Below are positions 46,207 to 56,400 of a DNA stretch of 64,000 bases, one piece after another. Location: positions 11,699,058-11,763,057 of the forward strand of contig OW051473.1 in the NCBI GenBank assembly GCA_932521025.1, given 5' to 3'. Within the stretch, counting starts at the first letter, position 1; the number at the start of each line of letters is the position of its first letter. Both the position numbers and the translations under genes were made by a program. This stretch comes from Oscheius onirici. Taxonomy: Eukaryota; Nematoda; Chromadorea; Rhabditida; Rhabditidae. A model generated the notes under the pieces. It did not search any database. It was not told where the DNA came from and was given only the letters and a program-made list of their open reading frames with translations.

Positions 46207-47758
46207 ATGGATATACTTGGGCTGAGGCTGAAACGGGGGTGGCGACAAACCGTCACGGCTAAGGTCGGGGAGTGTGACAGGCGTAACAAGTCGACCACGC
46301 TGAGTAACGCTATGCATTCGGAATCGAAAAAAAATTTTTTTTTTTTGAACTGAAAAATTTTTTTTTTTTTGAACTGAAAATTTTTTTTTTGAATTTTTTT
46401 TAAAAAATTTTGAATTTCATGCAACATAAAGTCTCGCATAATCTCGCGCAACAAATCTCGCATAATCTCGCGCAAAAAATCTCGGAACTCGCGCATAATT
46501 TCCGCGCGTAAACCACGAAACGCGCGTATAAAGTCTCGCATAATCTCGCTCATAAAGTTTTGGAACTCGCGCATAATCTCCACGCGTAAACCACGAAACG
46601 CACGCGCACCAAACGACCGCACGCGAACGCCGAACAACTGCACGCGGACGCCTAACAACCGGGCGCGCACGCGTAACAACCGCACGCACGCGCCTAACAA
46701 CTAGATCCGTTCATCTAACAACCGCACGCGCGCGAGATTATGTGTAGAGATTATGAGAAAGTTACGGAGGCAGATAAATGTCGGGAAAGTATAAGAAGAG
46801 CCCGGCAGCGAGCAGCCTTTGGCTGCGAGCCGCGCTCGCTGACGGCGGAGAGCGAAGCTCAAAGCCGTCAGTGAGTCGCGGAATGCGGTCAGAACTCAAA
46901 AAAAGGAAGTTAGGATGAGAAGGAGAGAATAGGTAAACGGAGGCAGATAAATGTCGGGAAAGTATAAGAAGAGCCCGGCGGCGAGCAGCCTTTGGCTGCG
47001 AGCCGCGCTGCCGGGCTCTTCTTATACTTTCCCGACATTTATCTGCCTCCGTAACTTTCTCATAATCTCTACACATAATCTCGCGCGCGTGCGGTTGTTA
47101 GATGAACGGATCTAGTTGTTAGGCGCGTGCGTGCGGTTGTTACGCGTGCGCGCCCGGTTGTTAGGCGTCCGCGTGCAGTTGTTCGGCGTTCGCGTGCGGT
47201 CGTTTGGTGCGCGTGCGTTTCGTGGTTTACGCGTGGAGATTATGCGCGAGTTCCAAAACTTTATGAGCGAGATTATGCGAGACTTTATACGCGCGTTTCG
47301 TGGTTTACGCGCGGAAATTATGCGCGAGTTCCGAGATTTTTTGCGCGAGATTATGCGAGATTTGTTGCGCGAGATTATGCGAGACTTTATGTTGCATGAA
47401 ATTCAAAATTTTTCAAAAAAAATTCAAAAAAAAAATTTTCAGTTCAAAAAAAAAAAAATTTTTCAGTTCAAAAAAAAAAAATTTTTTTTCGATTCCGAAT
47501 GCATAGCGTTACTCAGCGTGGTCGACTTGTTACGCCTGTCACACTCCCCGACCTTAGCCGTGACGGTTTGTCGCCACCCCCGTTTCAGCCTCAGCCCAAG
47601 TATATCCATATATAATTGAAAAACATGTACATAATAAGAAAATACTCACTTTCAACGATTTTGTCATTGATTGCCTTGAAGATCGTCCTTTGTGGCTCGA
47701 TGACGACGTATACGTTCGGAGCTAGAAAGCGGCGCAGGCTTAATCAGATCCTGTTCTT
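46058..47758. repeat. large inverted repeat, two 753-bp arms around a 195-bp centre
   Basis: Position p in 46058-46810 pairs with 93816-p in 47006-47758 without any indel. At least one mismatch is visible in the poly-A/T section. Each arm carries a piece of replicase exon 4, its donor, the leader, the CGCG/ATAA block and the start of a foldable repeat. The centre (46811-47005) is one foldable repeat plus part of a second. Confidence 0.9.
46798..47004 (+). repeat. foldable ~100-nt repeats at the palindrome centre
   Basis: One full copy (to about 46901) and a second that stops at 47005, where the inverted arm begins. Period is about 174 bp. Confidence 0.8.
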
Positions 47759-47765
47759 GCGAAAC

Positions 47766-47789
47766 GCGACGCGATAATTATTGCGTCGC
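47766..47789 (+). promoter_or_regulatory. GCGACGC/GCGTCGC palindrome before the secreted-protein gene
   Basis: GCGACGC at 47766-47772 and GCGTCGC at 47783-47789 flank an AATTATT core, 126 bp before the start codon. The flanking 100 bp (CCAAT..TTCATT, CTCTAC.TATCGATTTC) align with the promoter region of the replicase gene, so the two genes share a promoter type. Confidence 0.7.
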
Positions 47790-47914
47790 TACTTGGCTCT
47801 CCCACCAATCATTCATTGCCGGTCATCTGGTGGTGAGCTCTCCTTCCATCTCTACTTATCGATTTCAAGCAGCCTTCTACTTCTATCGATTTCTCTCCGA
47901 TCGAGTTCTACCTG

Positions 47915-49206
47915 ATGAGGATTGTGGCCTTTCTCTGCCTCTGGAGTGCAGCCGCACTGTGGCATCAACGTTGTCTCTGTGTTGCTTCGCAGAGAAAGAA
48001 GCGCGAAGAAGCTGCCGGCAAGAAGGATGAGGACATATTGTACAAGCAGTTGGACAATTACGCCGAATTTCAAAAGGCTATAGTTGAATATCGTGCTCTG
48101 GAAATGGCAAGTTTTAGTTTTTCGGCTGTGGTCTTACAAAACAAGTTTTCAGCGCCAGGTTGCCACTGCTTACGTCAATTTGGGTCGCACTTGTCAAGAT
48201 GTCGATCTTCACTTGGCTGACTTTGTAACTGGCGATGCTGTCCTCAAGGGTCTTGAGCCACTCAGGAAAGAGATCCTGGAGGCCGCATCTGAATTCTATG
48301 ATCGTCATCCTCATCAGCCAGGTACTTATGGCACAGACATAAGCGCTTGGTACGCGGAGCACGGAATGAGCAAGGATGACTTCATAAAGGTATACATAAA
48401 GTCTTTACATAATGTATATTTTTGCAGCTCCACGACAGGCATTTCGAAGAGGGCCGAACCCGATTGGCTACTCAGGTTGCTGATGAAATTGAATACTACA
48501 TCAGGATGCTGGAGACGGAAACGGAGCAGAACGCCAACGTAGCTGAAGAGGAACAGTTCAAGACGAAGCGAACGAAAAGGGCTGTCTGGGCCCTTGCTTT
48601 GGTTCAAGCTGCTCCGTACATTCTTCCAGCTGTCGGAACCATTGCCAAGTTTGTTATGATGATTGTTGGTGTCAAATTTGGCCTGGATTGGGTTGGGACA
48701 GCCTTCGGACTTGATGACTCGAGTGCCAAGACCAAGGAGATGGATGACAAAGTGGTATGTATATAATTATAAAAAATAATTGGTACTTTTGTAGATGTAT
48801 CGCCATGTGGCTACAGCCATGGAAAGCGGTGCTACCCATGCAGTGTACTTGATGAATGTCAAGACGGTCACAAAAGACATCACAAACATGCAGTTTAAGC
48901 GTTTCTCTAGCGTTATGGACGGAGTTTTCTTTCACCACAAAGCTAGCCGATATTTCTTCAGTGACGGTATGCAAAATCTTTCAAACGTTTATTAAGTCTG
49001 CCTATTTTTAGACGACGATATCCGAGAACGACTCAAGATGCTTCTGGGGGACTACTATGAGGGAAGTCCATATGCTCGTAACCCCCAGAAGGCCGTGCCG
49101 GTTATGGAAGTCCATCCCGTTTCCTACGATATGAATACGGCCATTGTTCGTACACAGGTATTTATGCAATTACATTATGTACATACTTTATGTTACAGGT
49201 CTGTAT
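47915..49206 (+). pseudogene. secreted/membrane protein of the element, 3'-truncated; fusogen-like layout
   Basis: Five exons (47915-48106, 48153-48389, 48428-48754, 48795-48966, 49012-49157) give 358 in-frame codons. An intron follows whose acceptor at 49198 opens only nine bases before TTAGGC repeats, so the 3' part is missing. The first intron is GC-AG. Residues 1-25 form a signal peptide (MRIVAFLCLWSAAALW). Residues 30-185 are helical and charged. KTKRTKR (188-194) is a furin-type basic site, directly followed by a long hydrophobic, Gly/Ala-rich stretch (about 195-225). Signal peptide, basic cleavage site and hydrophobic segment in that order resemble class I membrane-fusion proteins, but no family is recognised by sequence. 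It could equally be a processed secreted toxin-like or receptor protein. Intron words (CATAAAGT, ACATAATGT) and promoter match the replicase gene, so I take it as cargo of the same element lineage. Confidence 0.7.
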
Positions 49207-49208
49207 GC

Positions 49209-49220
49209 TTAGGCTTAGGC
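49209..49220 (+). repeat. TTAGGC telomeric repeats, 2 units
   Basis: Two units directly joining the truncated secreted-protein gene to the hairpin (49226-49240) of the next element. Confidence 0.9.
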
Positions 49221-49225
49221 TTAAT

Positions 49226-49240
49226 TCCAGCTTCGCTGGA
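49226..49240. repeat. terminal hairpin
   Basis: TCCAGC-TTC-GCTGGA, a perfect 6-bp stem, always found a few bases after TTAGGC. Identical copies lie at 43123-43137, 45006-45020 and 62492-62506. Rolling-circle elements carry a hairpin near one end. Confidence 0.85.
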
Positions 49241-49446
49241 TATACTTGGGCTGAGGTCTGTAACGGGGGTGGCGACAAACCTTCATAGATAAGGTCCCGG
49301 AGTATGACAGGCGTAACAAGTCGACCACGCTGAGTAACGCTATGCATTCAGAATCGAAAAAAAAATTTTTTTTTTTGAACTGAAATTTTTTTTTTTTTTT
49401 GAACTGAAAATTTTTTTTTAGAATTTTTTTTGAAAAATTTTGAATT

Positions 49447-49765
49447 TCATGCAACATAAAGTCTCGCATAATCTCGCGCAACAAATCTCGCATAATCTCG
49501 CGCAAAAAATCTCGGAACTCGCGCATAATTTCCGCGCGTAAACCACGAAACGCGCGCATAAAGTCTCGCATAATCTCGCTCGTAAAGTTTTGGAACTCGC
49601 GCATAATCTCCACGCGTAAACCACGAAACGCACGCGCACCAAACGACCGCACGCGAACGCCGAACAACTGCACGCGGACGCCTAACAACCGGGCGCGCAC
49701 GCGTAACAACCGCACGCACGCGCCTAACAACTAGATCCGTTCATCTAACAACCGCACGCGCGCGA
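49447..49765. repeat. CGCG/ATAA low-complexity block
   Basis: Built from short words such as CTCGCGCATAA, GTCTCGCATAAT and AACGCACGCGCACC. The same block occurs at 43303-43700, 46421-46735, 47098-47396 (inverted) and 62683-62975. It is long, purine/pyrimidine-skewed and conserved between copies, and is probably structural or regulatory rather than coding. Confidence 0.75.
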
Positions 49766-49827
49766 GATTATGTGTAGAGATTATGAGAAAGTTACGGAGG
49801 CAGATAAATGTCGGGAAAGTAAAAGAA

Positions 49828-50131
49828 GAGCCCGGCAGCGAGCAGCCTTTGGCTGCGAGCCGCGCTCGCTGACGTCGGAGAGCGAAGCTCAAAGCCGTCA
49901 GTGAGTCGCGGAATGCGGTCAGAACTGAAAAAAGGAAGAAGGAGAGAATAGGTAAAAAGATTGGAGACATGTTATAGAGGTAGAATACTGCAGAATACGA
50001 GGCAGATAATTGTCGGGAAAGTATAAGAAGAGCCCGGCGGCGAGCAGCCTTTGGCTGCGAGCCGCGCTCGCTGACGGCGGAGAGCGAAGCTCAAAGCCGT
50101 CAGTGAGTCGCGGAAGGCGGTCAGAACTCCA
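49828..50131 (+). repeat. tandem foldable ~100-nt repeats (2 copies)
   Basis: Each copy contains a small hairpin GCAGCC-TTT-GGCTGC followed by a long interrupted stem: CCGCG/CGCGG, CTC/GAG, CTGACGGC/GCCGTCAG and GAGC/GCTC closing on GAA. Copies are spaced 201 bp here. They precede every promoter in the array. They may be a Rep-binding/origin structure or a transcribed structured RNA (inference). Confidence 0.8.
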
Positions 50132-50225
50132 AAAAAAGGAAGTTATGTAAATAGTTTATGCCGACTATTTTGATCTTAGATTTGGAAAAAGTTCACTCAG
50201 AAAATAGTGCGTTGCGTTGCCTAAC

Positions 50226-50249
50226 GCGACGCGAGAATTGATGCGTCGC
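50226..50249 (+). promoter_or_regulatory. GCGACGC/GCGTCGC palindrome before the replicase gene
   Basis: Two 7-base inverted half-sites separated by ten bases (GAGAATTGAT), 155 bp before the start codon. The same site occurs at 45282-45305, 47766-47789 and 63492-63515. A dimeric activator or the element's own Rep could bind it. Confidence 0.65.
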
Positions 50250-50403
50250 TTGTTGACCTTTTCGCCAATAATTTATTATTGGCTGCCTGATTGTGTGCAC
50301 TCCCACCTCTACCTATCGATTTCTCCATCACACCTCTACATATCCATTTCTTCAACACTTCTTTTACAAAACTGAAATTTTTTTGCTATTTTTCAGTTTT
50401 GCA

Positions 50404-53400
50404 ATGAGTCAGTCATCTTCTTCGAGTTTTGAGGAGTTGGTTCAACCGAAGAAGAAGGCTGCTTCTGCTACTACTGCTGCAGCTGCTGCAACTACCACTA
50501 CAAAGAAGAAAATGGAAGGAAATCGAGGATTGGATGTCACACCGCAAAGGGATGTGGTACGTTTTTCTTCAAAATGAAGTTTTTAATTACAATCTTTTCA
50601 AGAAAGGGTCCTCAAGACGGAAGATTGTTGCTTCGACGAACAGTCCCCCGATAGAAGATATAGTTATGCAAGCTCCTGTTCTGGTTACTGGACTTGCTCA
50701 AGTGACTCCACGAAGACGACTTTCTGCTAATCAGCAGGTTACGGAAGCCATGTTCCGTACACCGGAGAGCAATTTACGTAATAGAAGGTCTATAGACTCG
50801 TCAGTACGAGTTCATAGGGTATTTTTCGTTCTTTCCTGTTAGTCCTAAGCCATCAATTTTAGAGCGGAGGAGAATACAGCTCTCCCTCTTCTGAACAGAC
50901 AACTCCTCCAAGTGCGTACAAGGATCGACATATTGTTCATAATATGAAGTGAGAACATTATACATAAAGTTTACACATATTATGAATTCAGAAGGCGAAA
51001 TCAGTCGGAAGAAGATGTGGGTAATCGACCTCCGCCGCTTTCTAGCTCCGAACGTATACGTCGTCATCGAGCCACAAAGGACGAGCAAACCCAGATGGAG
51101 AGGCAGACGCATCAGCTGAATCGGTTTCTGCAAGGACAGTTGCGCGGTCCAGGAGGCATGTTCATTGGCTACCGCGAATATCTGGCAGTGCAACAAGACC
51201 CAAAAACAAAAATGAGCAAATTGCGGCTACTTCATCGAGTCTTCGAAAATCTAGCGCAACAATTTGTCACTACAGGAGTGGATGGCAATAAAGGAGAGCA
51301 AGATAGGATCTTCAAGGCAATCAATGACAAAATCGTCGAAATGTTGAAAGTAAGTATTTTCTTATTATGTACATGTTTTTCAATTATTAGGATTGTTTAT
51401 TGTGGAAAGCTCTGAGCGAAGGTGACAACAGGACGTATGGAACTATGGTAAAGGATCTGTTTGTCAAGATGCTAGCAAAGGAAGACAGAAAAACGGACCA
51501 AACCGATTTGGTGAGCCATAAAGACAAAGATAAAGTCAATACATAATTTTCAGGTGACTCCATTTGAAGTATTCGAACGAGCTTGTGCTGTACCGGATCA
51601 AGTGAAGCTTCTCCTGCAGCTGGTCAAGGACGAATACTACGTTTTGAAGAAGAACTTGATTCGTCAACTGAAGAAGAAAATTATCGGCCACGAGCATATG
51701 ACACCGGCTGATCTGGCTCGCATGCAGCTGTGTCGTCTCCGCTATCATGTAAGAGAAGAAGACTCGATGGTTGCTAATGTGGAGACGGGAGAAGTATACT
51801 GGCATCCCATTGAGAAGCTCTACCCGAAACTTCACAAGCAATTTATGGCGGAAGTGGACAAGTTGAGACGGCATAAGGACGGTGGTATGGCACAGCTGGA
51901 TTACAATATGGACATTGACGGCTTCGATGAGGCAGAAGATAGGGAGAGGATGGAATTGCGCAGAGCTCAACAGGATATCATGAGGGTTGCTGGTGCCGAT
52001 GTTCAAGTTTACGATGAGCGACCTGCCAATCAAGACATTGATATGGAGACGGAGGAGATGGAGCCGCTGCCGTTTGAGCCGGGGATGAAAGGCAAGTTTT
52101 TTAACAGATAATGTAATTACATAATGTAGAAGTTGATGCGGATATCGGTGTTCTGGAAGACGCAATGCGCAATGTTCATCTCCAAGTAACTGCCGGAATC
52201 GAAGATATAGAAGAAAATGGTACTACAGGAGCGGAGGACGATGAGCTATTGCATCCGGATATGGAGAGAAGGGTCGAAAGAGAAGTGGAGGAGATCTATG
52301 GTGATGATGCAATGGCGGAAGTGTATGACGAGTTTGGACGAGTTGGACTACGCGGAATGACGTTTATCAAGTGCTGTGACGACGAGTGTTTTGCCGATAG
52401 AACATACGAAAGGGATGCTGTGAGTGTTCATCAAAAACTGCTGGACTTTCTGGAAAAGCACAAGTCGGTTGGTCTAACATCGCTGACGGCCTTCAATAAG
52501 ATGTGGGATGCGGAAAATGAGGATTCTGCCTACTGGTATGTGAGAAACTTTCGTGAGCACTTCCAAGGATTGCGAAGTATCTACCGACGAATGCAGGACA
52601 TCCGATGGCTGCTAGCATACTCGGCCAGGTTGGAGATTGTCTTGAAAGAGAGCAATTTGGAGGCGTTGGAATCGTGCCTTGCTTTCGAAGAACTACCCCA
52701 GAGACTGAGTATGATGTTCCTCTATCAATCTGTGTCGTCGTTGGAGGAAGAAGATCTGCTAAATCGCCAACGTCATACGGAAGCATCTGCTCGTGCTCAA
52801 TATCAACAAGCAATCAAGGCTTTCCGAAAGACGATGCTGCAGCTGGAGTACCTGCCTTGCCAGTGCTGCAGTCAGTTCACGGTGCCGAATTCGATGCTGT
52901 TTTTCGATCCCGAAACCGAAAATGAAAGGCAGCGGTCTACGTTGGAAAGGATCAGGAATGATTACTTGCCGCCTGACACGGAACCCGAATATGACGGACC
53001 TGATCCAAGACGTCGTTCTCTCATTCGTCTGCGTGATGCCTCTCCGACGCCCGGTTTTGAGTCTGATGAGGAAGATCGGCCTATTGTTAGGAAGCGGACG
53101 TCCCGGCCAGTTTTTGCTGATCCAACGGCTCCCCTAGATGAAGAAGAAGAAGCCACAAGAAAATTCTATGGAATTTGCAGACGTTGCATCAAGGATATTA
53201 CGGCCAATAGGTATTTTGCCAATGTTCATACATAAAGTAATTTTTAGAATGCCAGCTGGTGCCATTTTGAATGGAATGAGAACGACTGATATTCCGTCAT
53301 GTCTACGTGGCCTAAACTGGATTGAGAGGATGCTTATTCAGCTCATTCGGCCAATTCAGTCGGTTGTTTGCCTGATGAGTAACGCCGGAGTGAAGACTCC

Positions 53401-56400
53401 TATGAGAGTTGGCTTTTTTTCACGTATAATAATGGTACATAATTTAGGCCACATCTGGAGCTATGGTTATGGTCCCAGTTGCCATTGAGGCTACTGTGTC
53501 TCACGTAGCGAAAACAATGCGATTGCCTTGTGCCGATGGATTGACGATCCAGGTGTCTACGACTTTTGGAGAGAAGAAGATTGTCAGACTTCCAGTCGTC
53601 TTGAATGCTCTCAACTGGCTGAAGAAAAACAATGAGCACTACTTTGACATCGAAATCGATGACCAGTTCAAATTTGCTCTGGGCCAAAACGTTTTCTTTG
53701 AGAGCCGAAACGCCACGGAAGCTGACGTAGAGGCTCTGATTCAACGACACGTACAGCCGGACAAAGGACATCTGCTGACTCAGGTAAGCATAATTTGCCG
53801 TCATAATAAGAGACCTTTCTAGGCCGATTTTCACATTAGACCGTTGAGAGATGCGGCCGTAGCCGCTACTACTATGGATCAGATTGAAAATTATATTGGC
53901 AAACGGACAGATGTGCCGCCAGTTGCCTCTAGAGATCGTCCGCTTTTGGGTGAGGAAGATGATGCCATGGACAGTCAGCCACCGCCGCCACCTGTCCCGG
54001 CACCGCGTAGAGGAAGAGTTGGCGCAGGAGGAGCAGCACCACCACCACCGCAGCCTCAAGACTATCTCCTAAAGAAGCATCCGTTCAAGCCGCTATCCGT
54101 CGATACGGAGTTTGCCGATTGCATGGTCTTTCCGGAACTCTTCCCAGACGGAAATTATGGCTTCCATCATCGCAACCGTGGCAGGAAGATGGACCTGGCT
54201 GCTTATGGACGTGCTCGTCTACTGAACCGGGATCGCCGCTGGGCTCTCAGCAATGCGTGGATCATCTTTATGTACCAATACCATCTACAGAAAGTAAGTA
54301 CATACATAATGTTTTAACATAAAGTTTCTTTTTAGGATCTCACGTCGTTACTGGGAGTCCAGGCTCGTATTGGGGAAGGAACGAGTGGTGAATACCTACT
54401 GGAAAAACTCGGCGATCCCCAGTTCACAGCAGACAATCTGACGTCCATTTTTGGAAAACTGCGAAACTTCCCACCTTACTGGTATAGTGTTTTTTAAACT
54501 GTAAAAACAACTCTTTTTGCAGGCACGTGGTAAAAATGAAACTTCGCTCTCATCTGGTCTCTTTCGGCTCCCCTACGTGGTTCCTCACACTGAATCCCGC
54601 CATCAAGGAATGGAAGGACATGCATAATTTGTACGCAAAGCTGCACAATCTTCAGCCAGGACAAGTGAATGCGAACAATATCGCAGCCTACATTGCTCGA
54701 GATCCTGCCCCCTTCTCACGGTATGTTTATGCTATTTTATGTGTTAACGTTATTTATATTTTACACATACATAAAGTACATTTTCAGCTACTTTAATAAG
54801 CGGGTACGCTCATTCTTCAAAGACTTTCTGAAGGCTGGACAGGGACCGCCTATGGGTGAACAAGATGACAGGCCACTGGGAGGAATCGACCATTTCTTCT
54901 TGCGGTACGAATGGCAGGCGAAAGGCTACGAGCATGCTCACTGTCTTCTGTGGGCCAGGAACAAGCCGTCTATTGATGCTTCGGACGACGAAATAAGAAA
55001 GTATTTGGATCTGCACCTGAGTGCACGTCTGCCCGATAAGGTTAAAGAGCCGAGACTTCATTGGCTGATCAAGGAGTACCAAAGTCATTATGCCACTGCC
55101 AACGGTGATCCCGTTCACAACAAGACGTGCCTTCGTCAACGTAAGTACAATGGACGTCTCATTTCGACGTGCCGTTTCGAAATTTCCCGGCCGCTACTTG
55201 CCCAGACGATTGTAATGAAAGAACCTGGAGGAGCTTTCGAATTTGCCGGAAGATTGATTCGCCGATTGCCGGGAGTACGACGCAAAGCCTACTACCTGCA
55301 ACGCGTAAAAAAGGAGGAGCAGATTATCAACGACTACAACCCTGGAGCAACGATGGTATGGGGTGGTAATACTGATCTGCAGTATTTGCGTGAGCACCAT
55401 GTCGACAATGCCATTATCGACTATGTGACAAGCTATACGGCCAAGAGCGCCTCCGAAGAGCGAAAGGCCTTCTCCAATGGCGACGTGAATGAGGAAGAGG
55501 ACGCCGAGTATGAGCTGGATGAATGTTTGAACGTTGACAAAGACCTGGTGAGTTCATAATGAGTTCACATAATTATGCTTCTTTCAGGGTGGCCCAGAAG
55601 AAGCTGCTAAAGAACGACAGCCGGGAACTAGCCGGAAGCTAACGGACGCAGAACGACGTCTCTTTTTGTGCTTCCTGAAACTGCTGCGCCTGAAGCTGAC
55701 GGGTATGCTGGAGATGTGCGACGTCATAATGCGTGAGTTTATGCAGACTTTATGATGTAACATTATGTCCGGCAGTTTATGATGTAACATGGCGTAATAC
55801 CTTTTAAGCTCAAATTTCACGCAGAAAATTTGCCTCTTTAGAGCACCGCCTATTCGAGTTTGACACGGAGCACGTGTATTGTAATACGCAAGTTTCGAGG
55901 AAGAGGCGGCGTATGATCAAGCCGAAGAAGGACCTGGTGCGGGACAAACAGAGTGTTCCATATGTAGAGAACTGGAACGACACTTTTTACCCACTGAGGG
56001 ACAGCAGCCTAGAAGAATTTTCGCTGTTCAATCTGATGTCGAATTTCGAGATTGTTGATGGCAAACGTTCCAAGGGCAAGCCCCATTCTGATCGGAATGA
56101 TGAAAAGCCGTATGAGCCGACTCCGAAACATATGCGGATGAACGAAGATGATGTCGTGGAGGAAGACAACGAATCCGAAAACGAAGAAGTCGCTCGAGAC
56201 GCTGACGAAGGCCGTGTTGACGAGGCTGTAGGACACAATGCAGTGGTAGTGGCACAAGACCAGCCCGGGCTCCAGGAGGGAATGCAGACGAGGAATGCGT
56301 TTCGAGGACGCTATCACATTGACGAGATTCAAAGTCCGTTCTTCTGTCACCCGAATCTAAAGAGTGGCGATTGCATTGGAATCAATCTGCCGGCGACGGG

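Noticed and set aside
46058-47758. Inverted repeat as terminal inverted repeats of a DNA transposon
   Set aside because: The arms contain pieces of the Helitron in its normal internal order and end mid-exon, with no target duplication, so this is a rearrangement rather than transposon ends.
49221-49730. Long minus-strand ORF (about 169 codons, starting MLGACVRLLRV) conserved in each CGCG/ATAA block
   Set aside because: It is a by-product of short tandem words. It changes reading register between copies, has extreme Arg/Phe/Met bias and has no splice or start context. The same block is open in more than one frame.
43300-49800. CRISPR-like regularly spaced repeats
   Set aside because: The spacing is element structure (CGCG words and 174-bp repeats). 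There are no equal-length unique spacers, and the genome is a nematode's.
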